Assembly (NCBI GenBank): GCA_964444835.1
Contig: CAYUIT010000035.1
Location: forward strand, 1 to 39,403
Direction: 5' to 3'
Source: CADEED01 sp964444835
GTDB lineage: Bacteria > Pseudomonadota > Gammaproteobacteria > Steroidobacterales > Steroidobacteraceae
DNA: 39,403 nt
The notes beneath the pieces were generated by a model. The model saw nothing but the letters and a program-made list of their open reading frames with translations, was not told the DNA's origin and did not search any database. The translations under genes were made by a program, and so were the position numbers. Shown here piece by piece: positions 1 to 7,549 of this stretch. Positions within the stretch are counted from its first letter, which is position 1, and each line of letters opens with the position of its first letter.

Positions 1-1
1 A

Positions 2-1555
2 ACGATCGATCTCGTTGACGATGTCTGCCTCGGTCTTCGCCGCGTTGTCCTTGAAGTAGTCGATCGCTTGCTGTCGCGACCACTTCTTCGCATGAATGCC
101 CGTGTCGACGACTAGGCGCACCGCGCGCCACATGTCGTACGTGAGGAAGCCGAAGCGATCGTACGGATCTTCGTACACGCCCATCTCCTCACCCAAGCGC
201 TCGGAATACAGCGCCCAGCCTTCCACGTAGGCCGTGAAGCCCGCATTGCGGCGAAACTGCGGCAGCTCGGTTTGTTCTTGCGCGAGCGCGATTTGCAAGT
301 GATGGCCTGGCACCGCCTCGTGAATCGTTAGCACCGGGATTTCGTACTTCGGCCGCACTTCCGGGCGATACAGATTTACGTAGTAATAGCCGGGTCGCGT
401 GCCATCGAGCGCCGGCCCTTGGTAGTACGCCGTCGTGGTGTTAGGCGCGCTCGTCATCGGAATCGCTCGCACGCCATAGGGCGTACGCGGCAGCTTGCCA
501 AACAGGCGCACGAGCTCCGGATCGATGCGCTTCGACATTGCCGCGTACGCGGCAAACAACTCCTGCTGCGAGGAGTAGTAGAACTTCGGATCGGTGCGCA
601 GGTGCACGAAAAACTCTTGCAGCGTGCCCTGCCAACCCACCTTGTCCATCACCTTCTGCATCTCGCCGCGCAGCCGCGCCACCTCAGCGAGGCCGATTTC
701 GTGGATTTCGTCGGGCGTCAGATTCGTCGTGGTGTGGAAGCGTGCGCGATCGCGGTAGTACGCCAAGCCATCAGGCGTGTCGTAAATGCCGACGGTCTTG
801 CGAGTCGCGGGCAAGTACGCCTCGCGAAAGTATTTCTCGAAGCGCCCGTATGCCGGCAATACCACGTCTTGGATCGCTGCGGTGGCCGCGCGCGATAGGC
901 GCGCTTGCTCTTCGGCGGAAATGCTCGCCGGCATCTGCTTGAACGGCGCATAGAACGGGCTGTCTTGGGGCTGACTCACCAATTGATTTTTTAGCTGCGG
1001 CAGCACGCGCTCCATGATCACCCGCGGTTGCGTGCGCTTTTCGCGCACACCGACGGCAAGGATCGCGATGTATTGATCGACAAACGTGCCGATGGCCTGC
1101 AGACGTGCGATCCAATTCTCGTAGTCCTTCACGGTCTGGAACTGCAACAGTTCGGTGAGCTCCGACAAACTCTGCGGCCCCTCACGCGGCTTGATGTCAT
1201 AGACATACGGCTTGAAGCGTTGCGCGCTGATGCGCGATTCGTACTCCCACGCGAACAAGTCGTAGCTCAACTGATCTTCGGTCGATAGTTTGCTGCGATC
1301 GATCCGCTTGAGCTGCGTGAGGAAATCGCGTGCCGCCTTCTCTTGGGCTGCGATCGATGCCGCTGACAGATCGGGCAGACGATCTTCAAACCGTCGATCG
1401 CCAAAGTAGGTAGCTGTTAGTGGGTTGTCGACGAGGTCGCGCTCCCACGCGGTGGCGAACAGGCGATGCAGCTCGGTATGGGCGTCAGTGGCGCGGGTGA
1501 GCGGCGCGACTAGGACGCAAAACGCAAACAGGATGCAACGGAACGATGAACGCAT
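2..1555 (-). CDS. DUF885 family peptidase-like protein (3' end cut by window)
   Basis: Reading in from the edge, the minus strand is open for 518 codons to an ATG at 1555. The N-terminus (MRSSFRCILFAFCVLVAPLTRA) looks like a Sec signal peptide, so the product is probably periplasmic or secreted. Near residue 412 there is HEAVPGHHLQ, followed by YVEGWALYSERLGEE and RFGFLTYDMWRAVRLV. These are the conserved blocks of the DUF885 family, which is related to zinc metallopeptidases; the His/Glu of the first block and the Glu of the second are the likely metal ligands. The substrate is unknown. The last part of the protein lies outside the window. The CheD-like gene lies upstream on the same strand, 87 bases away. 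Family assignment is strong; peptidase activity is inferred. Confidence 0.88.
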   Translation of the reverse strand, partial: MRSSFRCILFAFCVLVAPLTRATDAHTELHRLFATAWERDLVDNPLTATYFGDRRFEDRLPDLSAASIAAQEKAARDFLTQLKRIDRSKLSTEDQLSYDLFAWEYESRISAQRFKPYVYDIKPREGPQSLSELTELLQFQTVKDYENWIARLQAIGTFVDQYIAILAVGVREKRTQPRVIMERVLPQLKNQLVSQPQDSPFYAPFKQMPASISAEEQARLSRAATAAIQDVVLPAYGRFEKYFREAYLPATRKTVGIYDTPDGLAYYRDRARFHTTTNLTPDEIHEIGLAEVARLRGEMQKVMDKVGWQGTLQEFFVHLRTDPKFYYSSQQELFAAYAAMSKRIDPELVRLFGKLPRTPYGVRAIPMTSAPNTTTAYYQGPALDGTRPGYYYVNLYRPEVRPKYEIPVLTIHEAVPGHHLQIALAQEQTELPQFRRNAGFTAYVEGWALYSERLGEEMGVYEDPYDRFGFLTYDMWRAVRLVVDTGIHAKKWSRQQAIDYFKDNAAKTEADIVNEIDR

Positions 1556-1642
1556 GGGACACCACCGAGGCTGTCGAAGCGCCGCATCCTACGCCCGCTG
1601 CGCGCGGCGTGGCAGCCCCCGCCACGCGAGTGTCGGGGAATC

Positions 1643-2140
1643 TTACAAGCCGCGTGGCGCGAGGGCGTCGACTCGCAGGTTGCCCATGGCCGGGCGAAAG
1701 CGCACGACCATGGCGGAGCCGGTGTGTTGGTCGACAGAAATCAGCTTCACTTTGGCGTCGCGCAAAAACGCCTCGAGGAACCCGTGCATCGCCGCAAACC
1801 GATCGCGGGCCACGGACGAATCTGGGACATGTGCGACGAGCTTGGCCTGCCAGTACTGCGCGCGTGGCTCGATCTCGCGCAGGTCGTTCACGCATCGATC
1901 GAGCAGCAGCAAGTCGGTCGAGAGCGTGGTGTCGGTGAGGTTGGGGTCGTTGGTTCGCCCCGGCGGCACGATCCGCAAGTGCGCGAGTGCCCCCGACTCC
2001 TGGACGGCGTCATAAATGCAAAGCGCAAAGGCCCCAGTCAGATACGCCACCAACGTGATGTCATCCTTCACCACGGCGAAATTGTCAGCGGCCACGGTCT
2101 GTTCCGGGGGCGGTGAGTCGGACTTGGCGGGATCGGGCAT
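1643..2140 (-). CDS. CheD-like protein lacking the catalytic cysteine
   Basis: This is a 165-residue protein. The segment TGAFALCIYDAVQESGALAH (35-54) matches the CheD pattern G-S-C-x-A-V-C-x-Y-D followed by G-G-M-x-H. The C-terminal part (residues 110-157, ending in FRPAMGNLRV) resembles the CheD pattern of a variable loop and a P-A-T-G-R-V tail. CheD is a deamidase of chemoreceptor glutamines that uses a Cys and a His 17 residues apart. Here the Cys position is Ala37, while His54 is kept at exactly that spacing, so deamidase activity is unlikely. No chemotaxis genes are nearby. I chose the ATG at 2140 because similarity starts soon after it; in-frame codons extend further upstream, and no clear Shine-Dalgarno decides the start. 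The CheD relationship comes from my reading of motifs and is moderately secure. Confidence 0.6.
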   Translation of the reverse strand: MPDPAKSDSPPPEQTVAADNFAVVKDDITLVAYLTGAFALCIYDAVQESGALAHLRIVPPGRTNDPNLTDTTLSTDLLLLDRCVNDLREIEPRAQYWQAKLVAHVPDSSVARDRFAAMHGFLEAFLRDAKVKLISVDQHTGSAMVVRFRPAMGNLRVDALAPRGL

Positions 2141-2334
2141 GAATGGTGAGGCCTGGTTCGTGTGCGAGAGCGCAGCGCGAGCCGCGCGATTGTGACAGCC
2201 GACATCCGTCCCTGGCGGTGCGCCGGTCACACATCTAGACCGCATCATCGCAAGCTCCACGGCGCGCGCATCCTGTCGCTGGGCAGCTACGGAACCCGCG
2301 ACCGTTGGTCCGCCAACAGCTACCATTCGTCGCC

Positions 2335-3336
2335 ATGACACAACAGAATCTGCAGATACGCCTCGCCGAGCGCCCCACCGGGGAGCCCGTCGCGAGTAAC
2401 TTTTCACACGTGACGCAGCCCGTCCCGACGCCCGGCGCGGGCGAAGTCGTGGTGCGCACCCACTACTTGTCGCTCGATCCGTATATGCGTGGGCGCATGA
2501 GTGCCGCGAAATCGTACGTGGCGCCGGTCGAGATCGGCGACGTCATGTGCGGCGAGATCGTCGGCGATGTCGTCGCGTCTAACAACCCAAAGTTTCCCGT
2601 CGGGCAGTTCGTGTACGGGCCGCTCGGTTGGCAGCAATTTGCGTTGAGCGACGGCAGTAACTTGCGCCGCATCGATGTGTCGAAAGCGCCCGCGTCGGCG
2701 TGGCTGGGCGCGCTCGGCATGCCCGGGGTCACCGCGCACGTGGGCCTGCTCGACATCGGCGCACCGAAGCCTGGCGAAACCGTCGTCGTGTCGGCTGCGG
2801 CGGGCGCGGTGGGCAGCATGGTCGGGCAAATCGCCAAGATCAAAGGTGCACGCGCCGTCGGGATTGCCGGTGGTGCTAACAAGTGCCAGTTCGTCGTCGA
2901 GGAATTGGGTTTCGATGCCTGCGTCGACTACAAGCAAGCCAACTGGCGCGAGGCGTTGAAGGCCGCCGTGCCGAACGGCATCGATGTGTACTTCGATAAC
3001 GTCGGCGGCGAGATCCTCGACAACGTACTCACGCGGATGAACCCGTTCTCACGGCTGCCGTTGTGTGGCCTGATTTCGCAGTACAACAGCCTCGAGCCGT
3101 ACGGGCTCAAGAATTTCCGCAGCGTGCTCGTCAACCGCATTCGCGTGCAGGGCTTCATTGTGTTGGACAACCCAGAGCGCTGGCGCAGCGCTTTCGCTGA
3201 TTTAGCCGAATGGTATGCCGCAGGAAAACTGCGCTTTCGCGAGACGGTGGCGCAGGGCCTCGAGAATGCACCGCAGGCGTTCATCGGCATGCTGCGCGGT
3301 GAAAATACCGGCAAACAACTCGTCAAGGTCTTGTAA
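2335..3336 (+). CDS. NADP-dependent medium-chain oxidoreductase, CurA/YfmJ type
   Basis: This is a 333-residue zinc-independent MDR-superfamily enzyme of the curcumin reductase/leukotriene B4 dehydrogenase-like group. Members reduce the C=C bond of alpha,beta-unsaturated ketones and aldehydes with NADPH in the cytoplasm. An N-terminal GroES-like domain contains the family block YLSLDPYMRGRM (residues 44-55). The nucleotide-binding fold has the AAAGAVG turn at 154-160, and YFDNVGGEILD follows in the second half. The length is typical. The ATG at 2335 is the natural family start; an in-frame start 30 bases upstream would add an unconserved tail. No good Shine-Dalgarno is visible. The gene is divergent from the CheD-like gene and is followed 50 bases later by the SPFH gene. 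Confidence 0.93.
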   Translation: MTQQNLQIRLAERPTGEPVASNFSHVTQPVPTPGAGEVVVRTHYLSLDPYMRGRMSAAKSYVAPVEIGDVMCGEIVGDVVASNNPKFPVGQFVYGPLGWQQFALSDGSNLRRIDVSKAPASAWLGALGMPGVTAHVGLLDIGAPKPGETVVVSAAAGAVGSMVGQIAKIKGARAVGIAGGANKCQFVVEELGFDACVDYKQANWREALKAAVPNGIDVYFDNVGGEILDNVLTRMNPFSRLPLCGLISQYNSLEPYGLKNFRSVLVNRIRVQGFIVLDNPERWRSAFADLAEWYAAGKLRFRETVAQGLENAPQAFIGMLRGENTGKQLVKVL

Positions 3337-3386
3337 TCTCGCGCGCCGACAGCATTATCTAGCCGGGAGCCGCAGCGGAGAAGAAC

Positions 3387-4361
3387 ATGGGTGACATCGG
3401 GATTTTTGCCGTCTTCATCATCGTCGTCGCGTTCATCGTGCTCGCGTCGAAGTCGTTCATCATCGTGCCCCAAGGCTTCCAGTTCACACTGGAACGTCTC
3501 GGCAAGTTCAAGAAGTCGCTCGAGCCCGGGTTCCACATCCTGGTGCCCGTCATCGAGAAGGTCGGGCGCCGCATGAACATGATGGAGCAGGTGCTCGACG
3601 TGCCACGTCAGGAAGTCATCACCAAAGACAACGCGATGGTGTCGATCGATGCCGTGGTGTTCTACCAAGTGCTCGATGCACCGAAGGCCGCCTATGAGGT
3701 GGACAATCTGCGCTTGTCGGTCGTCAATCTGACGATGACGAACATCCGCACGGTCGTCGGCTCGATGGACCTCGACGAAACATTGTCGAAGCGCGATGAG
3801 ATCAACCATCGCCTGCTGAAGGTCGTTGACGATGCCACCACGCCCTGGGGCATCAAGTGCACACGCATCGAGATCAAGGACATTCAACCGCCGCAGGATC
3901 TCGTCGATTCGATGGCGCGGCAGATGAAGGCCGAGCGCGACAAGCGCGCGAACATTCTCGACGCCGAGGGCTTCCGAGCCGCTGCGATCTTGAAGGCCGA
4001 AGGCGAGAAGCAGTCGGTCGTGCTGGCCGCGGAAGGCCAAAAGGAAGCCGCGTTCCGCGAGGCTGAGGCTCGCGAGCGTTCGGCGCAAGCCGAGGCACGC
4101 GCCACGGCAATGGTGAGCCAAGCGATCGCACAGGGCGACGTGCAAGCCATCAATTACTTCGTCGCGCAGAAGTACGTCGAGGCGTTGAAGGCCATCGCGT
4201 CCGCGCCGAATCAGAAGGTGTTCATGTTGCCGATTGAGTCGGCCGGATTGTTAGGGGCGCTCGGCGGTATCGCCGAGCTCGCCAAAGACGCGCTCGACAA
4301 GCAGCCGACACGGCAAGGTGCCATGCCTCGCCAAACGACTAACAACCCGTCGAACTCATGA
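3387..4361 (+). CDS. SPFH/stomatin-like membrane protein (QmcA type)
   Basis: This is a 324-residue protein with one N-terminal membrane anchor (about residues 5-21). An SPFH/band-7 domain follows, from about 25 to 190, with typical blocks IIVPQGFQFTLERLGK and PGFHILVPVIEKV. Next comes a long Ala/Glu-rich coiled coil (about 170-250) and a polar tail. Such proteins oligomerise in the inner membrane and are linked to membrane microdomains and quality control by FtsH-like proteases. A purine-rich Shine-Dalgarno (GGAGAAG) lies just before the ATG. The stop overlaps the start of the NfeD gene by four bases (ATGA). This is the standard SPFH-NfeD pair, which supports both calls. Confidence 0.95.
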   Translation: MGDIGIFAVFIIVVAFIVLASKSFIIVPQGFQFTLERLGKFKKSLEPGFHILVPVIEKVGRRMNMMEQVLDVPRQEVITKDNAMVSIDAVVFYQVLDAPKAAYEVDNLRLSVVNLTMTNIRTVVGSMDLDETLSKRDEINHRLLKVVDDATTPWGIKCTRIEIKDIQPPQDLVDSMARQMKAERDKRANILDAEGFRAAAILKAEGEKQSVVLAAEGQKEAAFREAEARERSAQAEARATAMVSQAIAQGDVQAINYFVAQKYVEALKAIASAPNQKVFMLPIESAGLLGALGGIAELAKDALDKQPTRQGAMPRQTTNNPSNS

Positions 4362-4801
4362 GCGAGTTCGTCACTCAAATGGCGTGGTGGCACTGGCTGG
4401 TGTTCGCGCTGGTGCTGGCTGCACTCGAGACGTTCCTGCCAGGAGCCGTGGCGATTTGGTTCGCCGTGGCAGCAGGCATCGTGGGTTTGTTGTTAGTGGT
4501 GCTGCCGATGCCGTGGCAATGGCAGTGGATTCTGTTCGCGGTGCTCGGCCTGGTGGCGATGCTGGTGTATCGCAACTATGTGCGCAAACACCCCGAAACC
4601 ACCGAGCAGCCCAACCTCAACTTGCGCGGTCAGCAGTACGTCGGCGTCGAGTTCACGCTCGTTGAGCCGATCGAGCAGGGGTTCGGCAAGGTGCGCGTCG
4701 GCGACTCCGTGTGGAAAGTGGCCGGGCCCGATCTGCCGCTCGGCGCTCGTGTGCGCGTCACCGGTGTCGACGGTGCAGTGTTGACAGTCGTGAGCGCATA
4801 A
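4358..4801 (+). CDS. NfeD-like membrane protein (YbbK type)
   Basis: This is a 147-residue short-form NfeD protein without the N-terminal ClpP-like protease domain of long NfeD proteins. Three hydrophobic segments (about residues 11-28, 29-50 and 56-72) are followed by a basic stretch. A C-terminal OB-fold-like domain (about 90-147) contains GKVRVGDSVWKVAG and a terminal VTGVDGAVLTVV strand pattern. It partners the SPFH protein encoded immediately upstream, to which it is translationally coupled through an ATGA overlap. The likely role is assembly or regulation of the SPFH oligomer in the inner membrane; this rests on family knowledge, not on the sequence alone. Confidence 0.92.
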   Translation: MSEFVTQMAWWHWLVFALVLAALETFLPGAVAIWFAVAAGIVGLLLVVLPMPWQWQWILFAVLGLVAMLVYRNYVRKHPETTEQPNLNLRGQQYVGVEFTLVEPIEQGFGKVRVGDSVWKVAGPDLPLGARVRVTGVDGAVLTVVSA

Positions 4802-4823
4802 GCCGCGCTGCTCTGGAGCTGCC

Positions 4824-5303
4824 ATGGCCAATTTCTTCGAGTTCGATGTCAAAGGAATCGATGGGTCGCCCAACGCGCTTGCCGCGCTGCGCGGCAAGGT
4901 GGTACTCGCCGTGAACGTGGCGAGCCGCTGCGGCTACACGTCGCAGTACACCGGCCTCGAGCAGCTCTACCAAGAACTGCAAGGCGAGGGCTTCGCGGTC
5001 GTTGGCTTCCCGTGCAACCAGTTCGGTGGCCAAGAGCCGGGCACAGAGCGCGAGATCCAAACGTTTTGCTCGACCACCTACCAAGTGACCTTCCCGATGA
5101 CGAGCAAAATCGAGGTGAACGGCGCCGGCCGTCATCCGCTCTACGGTTGGCTCACGTCACCGGCGAACGGCTTCGCCGGCGATATTGGTTGGAATTTCGA
5201 GAAGTTCTTGATTGGGCGTGATGGGCGCGTGTTGAAGCGCTATCCTTCTGGCACCAAGCCCCAAGATAGTGGGCTGATGCAAGATATCGCTGCGGCGCTG
5301 TAG
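4824..5303 (+). CDS. Glutathione peroxidase family protein
   Basis: This 159-residue protein reduces hydrogen peroxide and organic hydroperoxides using glutathione or thioredoxin. The thioredoxin fold carries the catalytic tetrad motifs: NVASRCGYT with Cys36, FPCNQFGGQEPG with Gln70, and WNFEKFLI with Trp123. A Cys in place of selenocysteine is usual in bacteria. There is no signal peptide, so a cytoplasmic location is expected, and length matches the BtuE/GPx family. The gene sits 22 bases after nfeD and may be cotranscribed. Cys64 in FPCNQF and Cys82 could serve as resolving cysteines, which would favour thioredoxin as reductant; that point is inference. Confidence 0.95.
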   Translation: MANFFEFDVKGIDGSPNALAALRGKVVLAVNVASRCGYTSQYTGLEQLYQELQGEGFAVVGFPCNQFGGQEPGTEREIQTFCSTTYQVTFPMTSKIEVNGAGRHPLYGWLTSPANGFAGDIGWNFEKFLIGRDGRVLKRYPSGTKPQDSGLMQDIAAAL

Positions 5304-5333
5304 CGGCGCTCGCGCGGCGGGAGGGGCAGCGCG

Positions 5334-5765
5334 ATGATTTCCGTACGTCAGTTGCTAGCTTCTAAGAGCACCGGTGGCGCGTCAGCCGTAGCGCCCGATA
5401 CCCCGGTCATCGACGCACTCAAATTGATGGCCGAGAAGCACATCGGCGCGGTGCTCGTGATGCGCGGCGCCGAGCTCCTCGGCATCATGAGCGAGCGCGA
5501 TTACGCGCGCAAAGTCGTGTTGTTAGGGCGCACGTCCACGGACACGCCGGTCGCGACGATCATGAGTTCACCCGTGATCACCGTGTCGCCGGACGACCGC
5601 GTCGGCGACTGCATGCGCATGATGACGGACAAGCGCATTCGGCATTTGCCGGTGGTCGATGCCGGGCGCGTCATCGGCATCATCTCGATCGGCGATGTAG
5701 TGCGCGCCGTGATCGAAGAGCAAGAGCGTACGATTGCCGATCTCGAAGGCTATATCCGCAGCTAG
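5334..5765 (+). CDS. CBS-domain protein
   Basis: This is a 143-residue protein made of two tandem CBS domains (about residues 10-65 and 75-135). Typical blocks are IGAVLVMRGAELLGIMSERDYARKV in the first repeat and RIRHLPVVDAGRVIGIISIGDVV in the second. Stand-alone CBS pairs bind adenine nucleotides or related ligands and act as cytoplasmic sensors or accessory subunits; the partner cannot be read here. The purine-rich GGGAGGGG ahead of the ATG is a plausible ribosome binding site. The stop is part of a CTAG palindrome (5762-5765) that also supplies the stop of the convergent L,D-transpeptidase gene, so the two coding regions overlap by four bases. Confidence 0.93.
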   Translation: MISVRQLLASKSTGGASAVAPDTPVIDALKLMAEKHIGAVLVMRGAELLGIMSERDYARKVVLLGRTSTDTPVATIMSSPVITVSPDDRVGDCMRMMTDKRIRHLPVVDAGRVIGIISIGDVVRAVIEEQERTIADLEGYIRS

Positions 5766-6526
5766 CGCGCGCTGCGTTCGCCGCTGCTCGTGCGTGGAAA
5801 CTGCGAGAGTTCCTCGCGCAAGCGCGCATAGAGGCGCGGTGCCCAAGGCAGCGTCACGTCGGGAGTGCGTGCGCTGCGCGCGCGAAAATCCGTTGGGCTC
5901 ACGACGACACGCGTGTTGTCGATGCCCGTCAGTGCGACCAACACAAACAGATCCTCCGCCGCCTCATCGCCGATTGCGAGGCAGCCCACCGACGATGTGC
6001 CGCCGTGAATCATGATGTCTGAGCCGAGATCGCTGCGGCCATCGAGCGCGCCTACTTCGCGATCGAATTCGTTTGGATAGTTCAGCCGGATCGACAGGTG
6101 ATAGCGGCTGTTAGGATTGAGCAGCTCCACACGGTAGAGCCCTTCGGGCACTTGCCGATCGCCTTCCGCCAGTTTTGGGCCTAACTGGCCGCTCGCACCA
6201 AGCACCGCGTAGCGATGCACGAGCGTCCACGCTGTCGAGTTGTTAGCACGGGCATGCAGTTCGAGACGTCGGGTATCTTTGAAGGCGACGAGCGCCACTT
6301 CGCTCGGGGGATACGGCACACCGGCGGCCGCGAAATGCGGTACGAGGCGCTCCTCGACGAGCGGTGCGAACTGGGCTAGGCGTTGTTCGACGCTGTACTT
6401 CACAGGCGGCACATTAATAGAGAGTGGCTGACCGAAGGCGCGGTTCACGAGCCACCACTTCACGGCGCCGCCCACGAGCGCGAGGGCCAGAATCGATAGC
6501 GTCACGAGCCAGTGGCGACGCCGCAT
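5762..6526 (-). CDS. L,D-transpeptidase family protein (YafK-like)
   Basis: This 254-residue protein has an N-terminal membrane anchor or uncleaved signal (about residues 6-29), so its catalytic domain faces the periplasm. The YkuD/L,D-transpeptidase signature is present as IMIHGGTSSVGCLAIG: His174 starts the HGG block and Cys182 is the expected nucleophile. The region before it (VPEGLYRVELLNPNSRYHLSIRLNYPN) matches the YafK branch, whose characterised E. coli member (DpaA) releases Braun lipoprotein from peptidoglycan instead of making crosslinks. Function could therefore be hydrolysis or transpeptidation. The gene converges on the CBS gene and is divergent from the large operon starting at 6719. 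Confidence 0.9.
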   Translation of the reverse strand: MRRRHWLVTLSILALALVGGAVKWWLVNRAFGQPLSINVPPVKYSVEQRLAQFAPLVEERLVPHFAAAGVPYPPSEVALVAFKDTRRLELHARANNSTAWTLVHRYAVLGASGQLGPKLAEGDRQVPEGLYRVELLNPNSRYHLSIRLNYPNEFDREVGALDGRSDLGSDIMIHGGTSSVGCLAIGDEAAEDLFVLVALTGIDNTRVVVSPTDFRARSARTPDVTLPWAPRLYARLREELSQFPRTSSGERSAR

Positions 6527-6590
6527 ACGCCCCCAATTCGACCGCTAGCCGGTCGTCCTGATCCGAATCCCGCCGGTCCCAAATAAATTT

Positions 6591-6620
6591 TTGAGCCCTA
6601 ACCCACTGTTTTAATTGATA
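6591..6620 (+). promoter_or_regulatory. Possible promoter in an AT-rich patch before the large operon
   Basis: The 192-base gap between the divergent L,D-transpeptidase and DUF6502 genes contains an AT-rich patch (about 6580-6640) that stands out from its GC-rich surroundings. TTGAGC at 6591-6596 could be a -35 element, with TTGATA at 6615-6620 as a weak -10 after an 18-base spacer. The match is poor. The patch, more than these hexamers, is the evidence that the operon promoter lies here. Confidence 0.25.
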
Positions 6621-6691
6621 AAAACGCCAAAACTTGGGCTTTGTCGCCGTTTCCGCACGTTTCTACCCATTGCCACGTTCAGAACATCGGC

Positions 6692-6722
6692 CCATATTTG
6701 GTTCCGTGGATACCAAATATGG
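6692..6722. promoter_or_regulatory. 11-bp perfect inverted repeat covering the DUF6502 start codon
   Basis: The arm CCATATTTGGT (6692-6702) is the exact reverse complement of ACCAAATATGG (6712-6722), with a 9-base spacer. The right arm contains the ATG at 6719-6721. In RNA this would be a hairpin hiding the start codon; in DNA it would be a two-fold-symmetric operator. No clear Shine-Dalgarno precedes the ATG. The repeat heads the first gene of the thirteen-gene operon, so it could control the whole unit. Confidence 0.6.
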
Positions 6723-7549
6723 CTGACGGACAGAAGCAAGCAGTGTTGGCGGCAAGCCGGGCTTTGTTGCGGCCGGTTGTCCGTTTGCTGCTGAAAAGTG
6801 GCATCACATTCAAGGAATTCGTCGACGTGGTCAAGGCTGCCTTCGTACAAGTAGCGACCGAAGACTTCGGCATTCGCGGCCGACCGACGAATGCCGCGCG
6901 CGTCGCGATCTTAACCGGCATCAATCGCCGCGAAGTCGCGCGCCAACGCGAGCTCAACGAAGTGGTCGATGTGCCCGAGGCCCCCTATGTCGGTGCGGCG
7001 ACGCGCCTACTCACCGGCTGGCACGTCGACGCGGACTACATCGATGCCACGGGCGCGCCACGGAAGATCGCCCCGACCGGCCCAGCGCCTTCGTTCGAAG
7101 ATCTCTGCAGCCGTTACGCCGGCGACATGCCGGCAACAGCGCTGCGCAAAGAGCTGAAGACCGTCGGCGCAATTCGCGCCACCGCCGAGGGCGAACTCGA
7201 AGTGCTGCAGCGCTCCTACATGCCCATGCAGGTGGATGTGCAAAAGACCTTGATCGGTGGCGAACTGATGCGCGCCCTCGCGCACACCGTCGTGCACGAT
7301 CTAACCGCACCGCCTAACACCCCACTGCGCTACGCGCGCTTTGCCACGAACGCGCGCGTCGATGCGCGCCACGCAGAAGAGTTTCGGCAGCTCCTCCACA
7401 AGGAAGGGCAAGCATTCCTCGAGCGAATCGACGAATGGCTGTCCCATCACGAACTACCCAATGCCCAGCCTAACGACAAGACCGTCGTGCGCCTGGGTGT
7501 CGGTGTCTATCACGTCCAAGACGATCCCAAGCGAGAGATCTCCAAATGA
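6719..7549 (+). CDS. DUF6502 family protein
   Basis: This is a 276-residue cytoplasmic protein of unknown function. The N-terminal region (about residues 5-85) has the family blocks LLRPVVRLLLKSGITFKEF and GRPTNAARVAILTGINRREV. The second of these looks like a helix-turn-helix, so a regulatory DNA-binding role is possible. The remainder is predicted to be helical and has no motif I recognise. I chose ATG 6719 because the conserved region begins directly after it; an in-frame start at 6641 would add an unconserved 26-residue tail. The stop overlaps the next start (ATGA), coupling it to the DUF5666 lipoprotein gene. As first gene of the operon with an inverted repeat over its start, it may regulate itself. 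Confidence 0.85.
   Translation: MADGQKQAVLAASRALLRPVVRLLLKSGITFKEFVDVVKAAFVQVATEDFGIRGRPTNAARVAILTGINRREVARQRELNEVVDVPEAPYVGAATRLLTGWHVDADYIDATGAPRKIAPTGPAPSFEDLCSRYAGDMPATALRKELKTVGAIRATAEGELEVLQRSYMPMQVDVQKTLIGGELMRALAHTVVHDLTAPPNTPLRYARFATNARVDARHAEEFRQLLHKEGQAFLERIDEWLSHHELPNAQPNDKTVVRLGVGVYHVQDDPKREISK

Noticed and set aside
2928..4145. Long antisense open frame (405 codons) opposite the oxidoreductase and SPFH genes
   Set aside because: It is a shadow frame caused by high GC; it spans two real genes and its translation shows no family features. The same holds for long frames opposite pilZ-free regions such as 22217-23230, 32484-33491 and 15951-16556.
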